A program made the translations under genes and the position numbers. A stretch of 33,420 nucleotides of DNA from Thermodiscus sp. Lineage in GTDB: Archaea; Thermoproteota; Thermoprotei_A; Sulfolobales; Acidilobaceae. The stretch spans positions 1 through 33,420 of the forward strand of contig WAOR01000086.1 of assembly GCA_015521175.1 (NCBI GenBank). Reading direction: 5' to 3'. Positions 1 to 8,497 of the stretch are shown here, piece by piece. The notes beneath the pieces were generated by a model. The model had not been told where the DNA came from. It saw only the letters and a program-made list of their open reading frames with translations, and searched no databases. Positions within the stretch are counted from its first letter, which is position 1; each line of letters begins with the position of its first letter.

Positions 1-1
1 A

Positions 2-1120
2 GAGCCTGCCGGCGAAGCCCTAAAGGGTATTCTACAGCTCCACGAGGCTAAGAGGCTTCTAATAGTCTCGGACCCGGTGATCTCGAGGCTGGACTTCTAC
101 AAGGAAGTAATAGAGGCCCTCGAAGACGAGTACGAGATCGAAGAATTCACTGAGGTAGAGCCAGAGCCTAGCATAGAAACCGCCGTTAAGGCCGGGGAGA
201 AAGCTAGAGGGAGGGACGCAGTCGTAGCCATTGGAGGCGGGAGCGTAATAGACGTAGCGAAAACCGCTAGCTTTTTAGCGAAAAGGCCCGGACTGAACGT
301 GGAGGACATCGCCCCCTTCAACCCTCTTGGAATCGAGCTCGAGAAGCCAGTCCTCATAGCAATCCCAACCACTGCGGGGACAGGTAGTGATGCGAGCTAC
401 GGGATAGTACTATCTAAGACCGAGCCAGGAGTGGGAAAAGTTAAGGTAGCAGTTGGCAGCTACGAGGTCATACCCTATGCTACAATACTAGACCACAGAA
501 TACCCGCCGGAGCCCCCAGAAAAATCAAAGCTGGAGCCATAGCAGACGCACTAAGCCACGCCCTCGAAGCCCTAGCAAGCACTAACTCTAACCCCTTCAG
601 CGACGCCCTAGCAGAGAAGGCAATAACACTCATACTAACAAGCGCCCCCAAAGCCGTAAAGGAGAACGATGAGGAGGCCTGGCAGAACCTACACGCCGCC
701 GCAACAATGGCGGGAATGGCCTTCTCTAACAGCGGGCTAGGCCTAGCCCACGCGATAGCCCACCCCTTAGGAGCACTCCTAAGGCTACACCACGGAGCCA
801 CTGTCGGAATCGTAATGCTGGGAGTCCTAGAACTCTACATGAGGGGCCCCCAGGTGTCGGCTAAATACGATAGAATCAAGCGCCTTCTAGAAGTAGTCTA
901 TGGGCTTCCAGAAAGGCCGAGTCTCCTAGACCACATAACCTGGCTGTACAAGGAGATAGGGCAGCCCACGAGGTTTAACGAGCTGGGAGTGGACCGGGAA
1001 AAGTATAATGATGCGGTTTCTAAGGCCTCTGAACTCGCCTATCATGACCCGGATATAGCGTTTTCACCAGTGATACCCTCCACCGAGGATATTCAAGAGA
1101 TATTATGGAAACTATACTAG
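2..1120 (+). CDS. Iron-containing alcohol dehydrogenase, 5' partial
   Basis: This is a group III (Fe-type) NAD(P)-dependent alcohol dehydrogenase, interconverting alcohols and aldehydes or ketones in the cytoplasm. The reading frame is open from base 2, where it encodes typical family sequence, so the true start lies upstream and the first in-frame GTG at 77 is internal. Numbering from that GTG, the nucleotide-binding GGGSVID is near residue 53, followed by PTTAGTGSD. The four metal ligands of the family are all visible: Asp and His in DALSH, His in AHAIAHP and His in LHHGATVGI. It ends about 30 bp before the convergent unknown gene. The substrate cannot be told from the sequence. Family assignment is firm. 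Confidence 0.93.
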   Translation, partial: EPAGEALKGILQLHEAKRLLIVSDPVISRLDFYKEVIEALEDEYEIEEFTEVEPEPSIETAVKAGEKARGRDAVVAIGGGSVIDVAKTASFLAKRPGLNVEDIAPFNPLGIELEKPVLIAIPTTAGTGSDASYGIVLSKTEPGVGKVKVAVGSYEVIPYATILDHRIPAGAPRKIKAGAIADALSHALEALASTNSNPFSDALAEKAITLILTSAPKAVKENDEEAWQNLHAAATMAGMAFSNSGLGLAHAIAHPLGALLRLHHGATVGIVMLGVLELYMRGPQVSAKYDRIKRLLEVVYGLPERPSLLDHITWLYKEIGQPTRFNELGVDREKYNDAVSKASELAYHDPDIAFSPVIPSTEDIQEILWKLY

Positions 1121-1148
1121 ATTATTATATAAAAACATTGGTTGTCGT

Positions 1149-2567
1149 CTATTCCTCTTTTTCCTTCTCTCCTCTTAACATATCTATTAACGGTGCTAAC
1201 CTAGATAGAACAAGCCTGCCTGCGAGATCAGCCATGTCGTCCGCGGCACTATTATGTTCTTGTATTTCATCAAAGAAAATAATGGAATAGTTATCACTAG
1301 TGTTCCTCGCTTTCCTCAATAGTTGCTTAACTATTTCCTTCTCGGCCTTTGAGTCGTCTAGTGGCGGGATGCTTGTGCCGAGGAGTTTGTTTAGGAAGCC
1401 GCGCGGGGGACCTATTCTTAAGCCTACGGAGTCTATGTAGATATTCCAGGGGTATAGTGCTTCATGGCTTCTACCCGTGTACTCTTGGTAGGCTTGCAAG
1501 GCGTCATCAAGCCATGCTTTAATAGTTTCAACAGTCTCCTCGTCTATCTCGCTCACACGATCAACGTAGACCTGGAAGGTGCCATACGCCGGGGGAACAA
1601 AGAACAAAGCCCTCCTACTGGGTGAAAAGCCCAACGGCTGCTCGACATACTTGTAACGTGCCAGCTCGCCCCACGAACTGTCCCATTCCTCTCGAGAGAC
1701 CCCTCCTCCGCCTCCTTCTCTAGGCATGTATACTAGGGCGGCTAGGCCCAAGTCTAGCCGGAGGCAAGCGTACTGCTCTAAGTGCGACCCAGCAGTATAG
1801 AGGCGTCTACACCACCACGTGGATGGGAGCTCTACCCTGTAACTGGCCGGGTACACATCTCCGAATTCCATGGGTTCTAAGTCAGACCTCTGCACAACCA
1901 TTTCTCTCCGGAACCCGTAGCCCTTCACACGATAATATGCGTCGGGAGGGCGTGGAGAGTGAAATCGTATGATGTGAGTAGCCGGTAACACTAGTTTGCC
2001 TTCTGGGCCCTTGTCCCCGGACTTGTACTCGAGGATGTATCTTATCGTGTATTTTCCGGCCTGAGAGACGATGAACAGGTGTTTCTGCAATACGCAGGCG
2101 TCCTCTTCCGGATCCTCCTCCCCCGACAGCTCCACCACGTCTATGCTAGACGCCACAGGAGAGGGTATAACGCGGGCGGCGAACTGGTTAGACCGGAGAA
2201 GCTCGAAGTACCTGTCGCAAACCCTAATAGTGACCTGGTAGAAGCCGGGTAGGGTCTGCTTCACCCCTACTATATCGACTGTGAAAAGGGTGCTCCTATA
2301 CGTGCACCTATAAACCATCTCGTAGAACTCGTACTCATTAGTGAGAACCGTGCAGCCGAAACGATTGAGCGCTAGCTTCACGCATTCGAGGAATCTCCTA
2401 GAAGGACTTGATAGTACCGTGTCCAGGTTGAAGAGTAGCCTCGTCTTTACAGCCTTGTCCCCGAGCTCCATGAGTTCCTCAACGCACTCTTCCAGCCTCC
2501 AGCTGGTCTCATTGTCATAGAAGACTCCCGTCAAGATCCTATTGATAACGTACTCCAATCCTATCAC
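1149..2567 (-). CDS. Protein of unknown function (472 aa), second gene of a two-gene unit
   Basis: I do not recognise the family. The protein is soluble, with no signal peptide or membrane segment. It has an N-terminal helical part with several Cys, a mixed middle section, a glycine run near residue 285, and an acidic, charged C-terminus containing IIFFDEIQEH and ending in a Lys/Glu tail. No nuclease, ATPase or helicase motif can be seen. The GTG start lies 4 bp after the stop of the 563-residue gene, so the two are almost certainly cotranscribed. The Shine-Dalgarno-like GGGGTGAT overlaps this GTG, so a TTG at about 2558 is an alternative start. The motif GGGWCCC, common elsewhere in the window, is absent from both genes. 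Confidence 0.8.
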   Translation of the reverse strand: MIGLEYVINRILTGVFYDNETSWRLEECVEELMELGDKAVKTRLLFNLDTVLSSPSRRFLECVKLALNRFGCTVLTNEYEFYEMVYRCTYRSTLFTVDIVGVKQTLPGFYQVTIRVCDRYFELLRSNQFAARVIPSPVASSIDVVELSGEEDPEEDACVLQKHLFIVSQAGKYTIRYILEYKSGDKGPEGKLVLPATHIIRFHSPRPPDAYYRVKGYGFRREMVVQRSDLEPMEFGDVYPASYRVELPSTWWCRRLYTAGSHLEQYACLRLDLGLAALVYMPREGGGGGVSREEWDSSWGELARYKYVEQPLGFSPSRRALFFVPPAYGTFQVYVDRVSEIDEETVETIKAWLDDALQAYQEYTGRSHEALYPWNIYIDSVGLRIGPPRGFLNKLLGTSIPPLDDSKAEKEIVKQLLRKARNTSDNYSIIFFDEIQEHNSAADDMADLAGRLVLSRLAPLIDMLRGEKEKEE

Positions 2568-2571
2568 CCCG

Positions 2572-4263
2572 CTAAGGGTTCCAGCTATTCATTGTAGTAA
2601 TCCTAGCGAGGACAGGTTTGGGGAACCTTATCTCGGCCCTACCATGCTCTGGATGGTCTATGTAAACGCTGCCCTCTATTAGTACTAGCTCTTCACCAGT
2701 TTTAGCGGCCAAGCCTCTCGATAACGCATCTAGAACGTCGAGGGTGCAGGCTGCTCCCGTGGGTGACTTAGCGAAGCGGTATATCTTCCTTATAATGGTT
2801 TCTGCTTCTTCTAGGAATACGCTGGTAGCGTAGAGTGTTCCCGTGACTCTATAAGCTTCCCCATAGAGTGTATGATTCTCTAGCGTTACTCTGAGTATCC
2901 TCGACGATCTCCACAAGTCACACAGGTTCCTTCCAATGCTTCTAAGGAGTGGCGGGAAGCCGTCTAGACTGCGGGGATCGGAACAGAGCCTCGCCCATTC
3001 CCTTGCTTCCCTAGTCCAGAGCTTCTCTAATACTATTGACCTCATTATCGTGTAGATGAGGTTCACAGGCCTGGTTACATTGACGACTATTTGGCGCTTG
3101 TCTATAATCCAGTGAAGGATGGAGGGTTTCGGGACTTCATAGTCCTCGAGCCTCCCCGTCAGGGCCTCATAGTATTGTGGTTTAATCCCCTGGGGTCTAG
3201 GTGCATCACTCATTGCGAGGAGGGGCTTATAGAGTATGCTATCCGCTTTAACTATTGAGGAAGCCTTCCTAACGTACTCTATTACCTCGCTATCATCATG
3301 TATGCCGGCCGCAAACCAGGCCCACTTATCGGCGAAGAGCATCGAATAGTCGACACGGTAATACTCGGTTCCACGCCTTACTTCTTCATCAATCCAGGGA
3401 AGTAGAGATTGCACCTCGGGGATTCCTATAGACACGCCAAGGAGGTCCTCAGAAGCCCTGAAAACACCGCGCATTATGGCCCTCTCGACGCTTTCCTCAC
3501 CCAAATCCTCCTCTTCGTCGATCTGAGAGAGCTCTCTAGAGATACGCGACTTAACAGCAAGCTCGACATAGTCGAACAACCCTGTCAAAACATTATCCAC
3601 AGCCAAGGCGATAACGGTGTTGTTATAGGCTTCATCGAGGCTCCCATCATACTGCTGTAGCACTTCTAAGACAAGGTCGCCTTGAACCCTTACCCGGCCA
3701 CTACCACCCTTATACTCCCACAGATGATAATCAAAACCCATTAACACGCGGAGAGGCTTCTCGTCGCCCAAAGCCTGGCACATAAACCCTAGCATCGAGA
3801 TGGAAGGCGGGAGAATATGCACAAAGAATTTACCAGTGGGCCTATCAACGCCAACCACAGCAACTCTCACAAGTGGACTGCGGTCGCTGAACGCTGCGGT
3901 GTTGAGAATGTCGCCTAACGAGTCCCTCAAGGCCCTAATAAGCCAAGGACCTGGACCCTCGTTCTCGAGGGTAACGCCGATTAGCCTAAACGGGCTGGAA
4001 AAATACGATTTTAGACTCGATATTAAATAATTTTTATCGAGTAGGGCTAGCTCTCTACTTACTAGACTAGCTACAATATAGTCTCCAACCCTGCCTACAC
4101 GGAGATCGCAGCCCCAGCGGGTATCCATGATGGATAGCAGCCTATCAAAGTGGCCTGGAAGGAACAATTCTTTACCCGGACAATTCTCCGAGCGGTGCCA
4201 GTCCATATACCAACAATGTTTAACCAATTTTTTAACTTTCTGAATCCCCTCTCCCCCAGACAT
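2572..4263 (-). CDS. Protein of unknown function (563 aa), first gene of a two-gene unit
   Basis: The family is not recognised. The protein is soluble and has no transmembrane segment. The N-terminal 30 residues hold two Cys and two His (HCWYMDWHRSENC), which could bind a metal, though this is only suggestive. There is an acidic stretch around residues 245-260 and a Cys-containing region around 445-460. The C-terminus, with VYIDHPEHGRAEIRFP, looks like a beta-rich domain. The ATG at 4263 is preceded by GGAGGG about 9 bases away, which supports this start. It is tightly coupled to the 472-residue gene downstream. The arrangement of two large unknown proteins would suit a complex. Defence, surface or nucleic-acid roles are all possible and none is demonstrated. 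Confidence 0.82.
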   Translation of the reverse strand: MSGGEGIQKVKKLVKHCWYMDWHRSENCPGKELFLPGHFDRLLSIMDTRWGCDLRVGRVGDYIVASLVSRELALLDKNYLISSLKSYFSSPFRLIGVTLENEGPGPWLIRALRDSLGDILNTAAFSDRSPLVRVAVVGVDRPTGKFFVHILPPSISMLGFMCQALGDEKPLRVLMGFDYHLWEYKGGSGRVRVQGDLVLEVLQQYDGSLDEAYNNTVIALAVDNVLTGLFDYVELAVKSRISRELSQIDEEEDLGEESVERAIMRGVFRASEDLLGVSIGIPEVQSLLPWIDEEVRRGTEYYRVDYSMLFADKWAWFAAGIHDDSEVIEYVRKASSIVKADSILYKPLLAMSDAPRPQGIKPQYYEALTGRLEDYEVPKPSILHWIIDKRQIVVNVTRPVNLIYTIMRSIVLEKLWTREAREWARLCSDPRSLDGFPPLLRSIGRNLCDLWRSSRILRVTLENHTLYGEAYRVTGTLYATSVFLEEAETIIRKIYRFAKSPTGAACTLDVLDALSRGLAAKTGEELVLIEGSVYIDHPEHGRAEIRFPKPVLARITTMNSWNP

Positions 4264-4371
4264 ACCAAATACCCTCCAAGCCCTGCGCTAATCCGAAATG
4301 CTTCTAATAGACAGGCGCTAAGCCACACATATCACCGAGGCGAAGCTAGAATGATAAGAGGGGTCCGGGGG

Positions 4372-4521
4372 CTAATCCACCGGCTTCCCCCCTTGAATAT
4401 AGAGATACTCCACCTCTACCCGAATCTCTCCCCTTTCGACGATGGACTCGACCCTCTCGCCACGGACCGAGGAACTCGAGGACTTACGGCCGACCCGGAC
4501 CGCTCTAGCTACTCCCTTCAT
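4372..4521 (-). CDS. Possible small basic protein (49 aa)
   Basis: This is a short reading frame starting MKGVARAVRVGRK, with a run of five Ser, a charged middle (VRGERVESIVERGEIRVEVE) and a YLYIQGG end. The alternation of Val with charged residues looks like genuine beta structure. The ATG has GAGGAG 6 bases upstream and a TATA-like ATATAAG about 50 bp upstream (around 4573-4579), giving a plausible short leader. It lies about 108 bp before the 563-residue gene on the same strand and could be the first gene of that unit, for example a small regulator. I recognise no family. The short length leaves a real chance that this is a coincidence. Confidence 0.45.
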   Translation of the reverse strand: MKGVARAVRVGRKSSSSSVRGERVESIVERGEIRVEVEYLYIQGGKPVD

Positions 4522-5088
4522 GGCATACTCCTCTGCCTGAAGGTCGGCAGTACTATAGGAGGAGGTCAGGGCTTATATCTAGATTACTATGTGAACTGGG
4601 GGATTCCTATATCGAGTAATGTTTTACAGGAAACTTCTCCCTATCTAATAGATATTTAGCTTGTATAAGTTAATATTAATTTTAAAAATTGTATTTTTAA
4701 ATGTACAGATTCCTAATATATCGTATATTCAGCGGGTCCTATTCCTTAATCCAACGGATGCTGGATATACAAGCCCAAACATTTGCTTTTTTCCTCGATC
4801 AGCTCCATAATTCCATGATTCCCAAGATTCCTAATTCCTCCTGTACTCAGGCTTGAGCCTTGAAACAAACCATCGTAAATTATTTTACTATCTCGTATAT
4901 CATTATCGTCTTTTTATTCTTGATTTACACGGTATACTATTATTACGCCTTTGCAGCCTCTAGACTGATTCGTATTTTAGTGGATAGTTAATTCCCTTAC
5001 TTACTCCTTAGGATCACTAGAGACGCCACACGAACTAATTGTCCTAGATCCGTTACTATCTGTCACGGTAGTAGTTTCAGAGGGAGGC
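4522..5088. other. AT-rich gene-free region
   Basis: This stretch is clearly richer in A and T than its surroundings, with tracts such as TTAATATTAATTTTAAAAATT near 4670. It has no convincing gene. On the minus strand, 4746-4913 stays open for 55 codons and reads like protein, ending ELIEEKSKCLGLYIQHPLD, but it has no start codon near its beginning and looks like a decayed coding remnant. The part next to 5089 should contain the promoter of the FAD oxidase gene, but no TATA box stands out. I see no origin-type repeats. Confidence 0.6.
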
Positions 5089-6519
5089 TTGATAGCAGTG
5101 AATGGTAAATGTGACGTTGAGTATTACCTTAATAGTCTGAATGATGTTGGAATTGAGTATCGTATTGTAGAACCAAAATTGCCGGGTAGTTGGGATAAGT
5201 GGTGGCCTTACCCGCTAGATGCCTGGCCTCTATGCAATCTTACGTTTTACTCGGGCATTTATCAGCCGGGTAAGATTGTGGTCATACAGCCGAGAAACGT
5301 GAATGAGCTGAAAGAAGTAGTTTCGAGAGCCCGTAATCATACTGTTTGTCTCTTGCCTAGGGGTGGGGGTAGCGGGGTGCTCGGTGCCCTCGCCCCTCGC
5401 GACTGCTGTGTCTATGTTGACTTGTCTAGATTTGACTGGATCGAGCCCCATGTGGAGGAGGGTTATGTTTACGTGGGAGCCGGGGCTCTGCTCTCGCGTG
5501 TAGAGGAGGTACTCGGCGGGAAAGGTTACACGACTGGGCTGGAGCCGCAGAGTATAAGGGTTGCAAGCGTTGGGGGCTTAGTCAATACTCTCGGTGCTGG
5601 AGCTCTCCAGCCTGGGATCGGGAATATAGAGGACATCCTCATTTACGTGGACATGGTTGACGGCGGGAGTCGTAGGCTGAGGCTGGGGGACCCTCGCCGT
5701 CCTAGGGCCTATGGCCTTGCGGGGGGCCCATTCCTAATTGCAGGTAGCGAGGGTAGCCTGGGAATCGTGTATGGCGTCGGCCTGAGGATACGTAGGATCC
5801 CGCGGTATACTAGTAGTGGGACCTTTGAGTTCAATAGTATCGAGGACGCCCTACTTGTGGCTAGAAGGCTCCTGCAGTGGAACCAGCCAGCCCTACTCAG
5901 GGTGCTCGACGAGTATGAGGCCTCAACGCTCTATGGTGGGAGCGGGACCCTCCTATTGGTCGCCTACTATGACAATGAAGACCCGAGAGTTCCACAGGCC
6001 CTCCTCGGCAAGGCCTCCAAGATAGCGGGAGCCCAAGGCGGAAGGTCTACACAGGACATTTACGAGAAGTGGAGGGAAACAAGGTACGACTACCATAAGC
6101 TAGTGGAACAGGTGGCTGGCATCGGCCTATGGTTTGATACCATAGACGTTCAAGCTACGTGGCCAAGGCTACCAAGGATCCATAAGGCTGTAACCGAGAA
6201 GTTGCAAGCAACCAAGGGTGTCGTTGGGGTATTCAGCCATATATCACACTTCAACACTATGGGCGGATCCCTCTACACCACGATAATAGTTGAGAGGGAC
6301 CCCCAGGTACTCGCTAATGCTTGGCGTGTAATGCTTGACACGGTCCTAGAAATAGGGGGATCAGTGACGCACCATCACGGAGTCGGCCTTCAGAAACTAT
6401 ACTGGATACTCCGGGAGAGGCCCTGGGAGATAGAAGCCTACTGCAGGGTTAAGAGAGCCTTCGACCCAGAAGGAATACTGCAGGCTCACGGACTAGCCAG
6501 CGCCTGCAGGAGGAGCTAG
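5089..6519 (+). CDS. FAD-linked oxidase, GlcD / D-lactate dehydrogenase / alkyl-DHAP synthase family
   Basis: This is a flavoprotein of the vanillyl-alcohol oxidase/PCMH superfamily (FAD_binding_4 plus FAD-oxidase C-terminal domain). Members oxidise 2-hydroxy acids such as glycolate or D-lactate. The FAD pyrophosphate loop is PRGGGSGVLG (about residues 88-97), followed by VGAGALLSRVEE and VASVGGLVNTLGAG. Near the C-terminus GGSVTHHHGVGLQK resembles the His-rich motif of alkyl-dihydroxyacetonephosphate synthases and related dehydrogenases. The start is uncertain: TTG at 5089 lies too close to AGGGAGG, and GTG at 5098 is an alternative. Its stop overlaps the start of the next flavoprotein by one base, so the two products probably work together. 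The exact substrate is not determined. Confidence 0.88.
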   Translation: MIAVNGKCDVEYYLNSLNDVGIEYRIVEPKLPGSWDKWWPYPLDAWPLCNLTFYSGIYQPGKIVVIQPRNVNELKEVVSRARNHTVCLLPRGGGSGVLGALAPRDCCVYVDLSRFDWIEPHVEEGYVYVGAGALLSRVEEVLGGKGYTTGLEPQSIRVASVGGLVNTLGAGALQPGIGNIEDILIYVDMVDGGSRRLRLGDPRRPRAYGLAGGPFLIAGSEGSLGIVYGVGLRIRRIPRYTSSGTFEFNSIEDALLVARRLLQWNQPALLRVLDEYEASTLYGGSGTLLLVAYYDNEDPRVPQALLGKASKIAGAQGGRSTQDIYEKWRETRYDYHKLVEQVAGIGLWFDTIDVQATWPRLPRIHKAVTEKLQATKGVVGVFSHISHFNTMGGSLYTTIIVERDPQVLANAWRVMLDTVLEIGGSVTHHHGVGLQKLYWILRERPWEIEAYCRVKRAFDPEGILQAHGLASACRRS

Positions 6520-7574
6520 TGGGGAGCCCCTTGACAGACGCCGATATAATAATAGTGGGCGCCGGGGTCGTAGGCCTATTCACTGCTCTAGAAGCCGCCC
6601 ACAAAGGCCTAACGCCACTAGTACTAGAAGAGAGATCGCCAGGAGCAGGTGCATCGACGCGTAACGCGGGGGTACTCCACCTAATCCAGCCGCCCCCAGG
6701 CAAGCTGAGGCGCAGGCTAGCCCTCGAGGGGGCAAGACTCTACCGGGTACTAGCCGGTGGGATAGGCTACCAGGTCTACGAGACAAGACTGCTAATACTT
6801 GCTACCACGAGGCTTGAATCGCTACTCCTCCGTCCAGCCCTCATAGCGATCAGGAGGCTAGCACCGGGTGTGAAAGCGAGGATAGCCGGGAGAAGAGAGA
6901 TACTTAGACTGGAACCCGAGGCTAATCCAAAGGTGCGATCGGGGATCATAGTGGAAGGCTATGGAGTCGTCGAGCCACGACACCTAATAAGCAGGCTAGC
7001 TAGAGAAGCTGAAGCGCGTGGAGGCATAGAAACGGGGAAGAAAGTAACCGGGATCAAGTGCAGGGGCGATAAGGTAATCGTGGAGGCAAGCGATGGAAGC
7101 GAATACACGGCTCGTTACGCTATAAACGCTGCTGGTGCGGGGGCGGAAGTCCTAGCACGCCAACACGGGATAAGGGTAAGGGTCGAGTTAAAGCCGGGAA
7201 CAATGGAGATTTACCAAGACCCCAAGCCCAGAAACATTCTAGCGAGGATACCGACCACGTCGAAAACCAAGGGAGGAGCAGTCATACCCTGGCCGCAGGG
7301 GACCCTCTACGGCCCCGACCTAAGGGAGAGCCCGGGGGACCCCCAGCCATCGCCTGGAGCGGTAGCCGCAAAGTATCGCAGGCTAATTCGCAGGGACCCC
7401 AGAGGCCTACTCGAGAGGATCGAGGGCCTCCGGACGGTCGCCAAGCCTAGAGACTTCCATTTAATCGTACCGGAGCGTTGCCCGCGAGTGGTCCATTTGC
7501 TAGGCATCGAGAGCCCTGGACTGACAGCTGCGCCAGCCCTAGCCCGGCTAGCCCTCTCAAAGCTCTTCGGATAG
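6519..7574 (+). CDS. FAD-dependent oxidoreductase, DAO fold (L-2-hydroxyglutarate oxidase / GlpA type)
   Basis: This belongs to the D-amino-acid-oxidase superfamily. The N-terminal dinucleotide fold IIIVGAGVVGLFTALEAA is followed by ERSPGAGASTRNAG. A second FAD contact lies in YAINAAGAGAEVLA. The C-terminal GIESPGLTAAPALARLA is typical of L-2-hydroxyglutarate oxidase and archaeal glycerol-3-phosphate dehydrogenase-like enzymes. The GTG start shares its G with the TAG stop of the preceding gene, with AGGAGG just upstream, so the two are translationally coupled. The likely role is oxidation of a hydroxy acid or glycerol phosphate with electrons passed to a carrier. It converges on the SCP2-domain gene with a 5-bp gap. 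Confidence 0.88.
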   Translation: MGSPLTDADIIIVGAGVVGLFTALEAAHKGLTPLVLEERSPGAGASTRNAGVLHLIQPPPGKLRRRLALEGARLYRVLAGGIGYQVYETRLLILATTRLESLLLRPALIAIRRLAPGVKARIAGRREILRLEPEANPKVRSGIIVEGYGVVEPRHLISRLAREAEARGGIETGKKVTGIKCRGDKVIVEASDGSEYTARYAINAAGAGAEVLARQHGIRVRVELKPGTMEIYQDPKPRNILARIPTTSKTKGGAVIPWPQGTLYGPDLRESPGDPQPSPGAVAAKYRRLIRRDPRGLLERIEGLRTVAKPRDFHLIVPERCPRVVHLLGIESPGLTAAPALARLALSKLFG

Positions 7575-7579
7575 CGGGC

Positions 7580-8002
7580 CTACTCGATGGGGACCCTCTG
7601 AGCGGCCTTAACCATCTCTAAAGCCGCTATGGGATACCTCATAATTATACTATAGCTGCCCTTCGCTAGCACAAGCTTCCTCCTCATAATTGCTGAGAGG
7701 GGGTTAACCTTTCCCTGGATAATATCGAGCCAGTCCTGGAGTGTCGCCTCGAGCACGTAGGGAGCATCGGCCTTTGAGGCATCGTCATACCACTCCACAC
7801 CCTCACACTTGCCATTGTTCAGCTTTAGGACGAAGCCCTTCTTCCTACCGTTCTTCACGACGAATAGGATGGGCCAAACCCAGCCCCGGGCGCTCCTAGC
7901 ATAGGACTCGCTACGGTTGAGCTCTTTGCAATAAGCCTCCGCCCACTCCTTACTTGGAAACTTGGGCACTTCAGGCTCCCCCATAATTTTTAGAGAGCGC
8001 AT
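7580..8002 (-). CDS. SCP2 sterol-carrier-domain protein
   Basis: This is a single-domain protein of 140 residues resembling the archaeal/bacterial SCP2 family, which has a hydrophobic cavity and binds lipids or acyl-CoA. Supporting features are FVVKNGRKKGFVLKLNNGKCEGV (strands with a loop), the conserved-looking ATLQDWLDIIQGKVNPLSAIMRRKLVLAKG, and a C-terminal helix LEMVKAAQRV. A TATA-like TTAAATAA lies about 37 bp before the ATG at 8002, giving a leader of about 10 nt. The second Met, 18 bp downstream, is an alternative start. Crenarchaeal SCP2 proteins are often linked to fatty-acid or acyl-CoA metabolism, but no such gene is adjacent here. Confidence 0.72.
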   Translation of the reverse strand: MRSLKIMGEPEVPKFPSKEWAEAYCKELNRSESYARSARGWVWPILFVVKNGRKKGFVLKLNNGKCEGVEWYDDASKADAPYVLEATLQDWLDIIQGKVNPLSAIMRRKLVLAKGSYSIIMRYPIAALEMVKAAQRVPIE

Positions 8003-8033
8003 TGCCTATAACGTTTAACTACTCATTAAACTA

Positions 8034-8043
8034 GTTATTTAAG
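8034..8043 (-). promoter_or_regulatory. TATA-like box of the SCP2-domain gene
   Basis: On the minus strand the sequence reads GCTTAAATAA. It is centred about 37 bp before the ATG at 8002, fitting archaeal TATA placement with a short leader. Confidence 0.5.
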
Positions 8044-8049
8044 CTGTTA

Positions 8050-8460
8050 CTGAGATCGGGGGGAACTCGTACCTTTCAATGCACTCATTTGTATCCTTTG
8101 GAACTCATCATATAGAACCTCTGCAAAGAAGTACCTCAACTGGCTCCTCGCCTTCTCCTATTATTGCACCACTGAACGGGTCAGATACTAGAAGAGTATA
8201 TTCTGTTAGCGAGAGTTTTGCTCTCTATCAGCGTAGATATATGTGACCTTCACCCAGATTAAGGCTGCTTAACACTTACATTTTCCTTAGATTCGAGGGC
8301 TAGGAGCTCCTCCAAGACAATAGGAAACCTGTCTGCAATGGATCCTAATAGGCGTCTCGCTACCCCCTAAGATGCCGTCGGGAAAAGGACTATCCTGTAG
8401 AAGGTGTTTCAGGAATACTGAGATGATTCTTGCAATATATCACTAGAACTTGTTAGAACA
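8050..8460 (-). pseudogene. Decayed coding remnant in a gene-free 495-bp region
   Basis: The gap 8003-8497 holds no intact gene, but on the minus strand several open fragments in different frames read like real protein. From the 5' side these are ISVFLKHLLQDSPFPDGILGG (about 8440-8370), RRLLGSIADRFPIVLEELLA and its continuation (8366-8259), SLTEYTLLVSDPFSGAIIGE (about 8200-8130) and LRYFFAEVLYDEFQRIQMSA (about 8135-8070). They follow each other in order, separated by frameshifts and stops, as expected for a gene inactivated by several mutations. I do not recognise the family. The region is also more AT-rich than the adjacent kinase. Confidence 0.45.
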
Positions 8461-8497
8461 TAAACTATAAAATATCGTAACTATATGAAATAAATAA

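Noticed and set aside
4150-4659. A 169-codon plus-strand frame over the start of the 563-residue gene and its upstream region
   Set aside because: The translation has no domain-like features and lies opposite a better-supported gene and a small minus-strand candidate.
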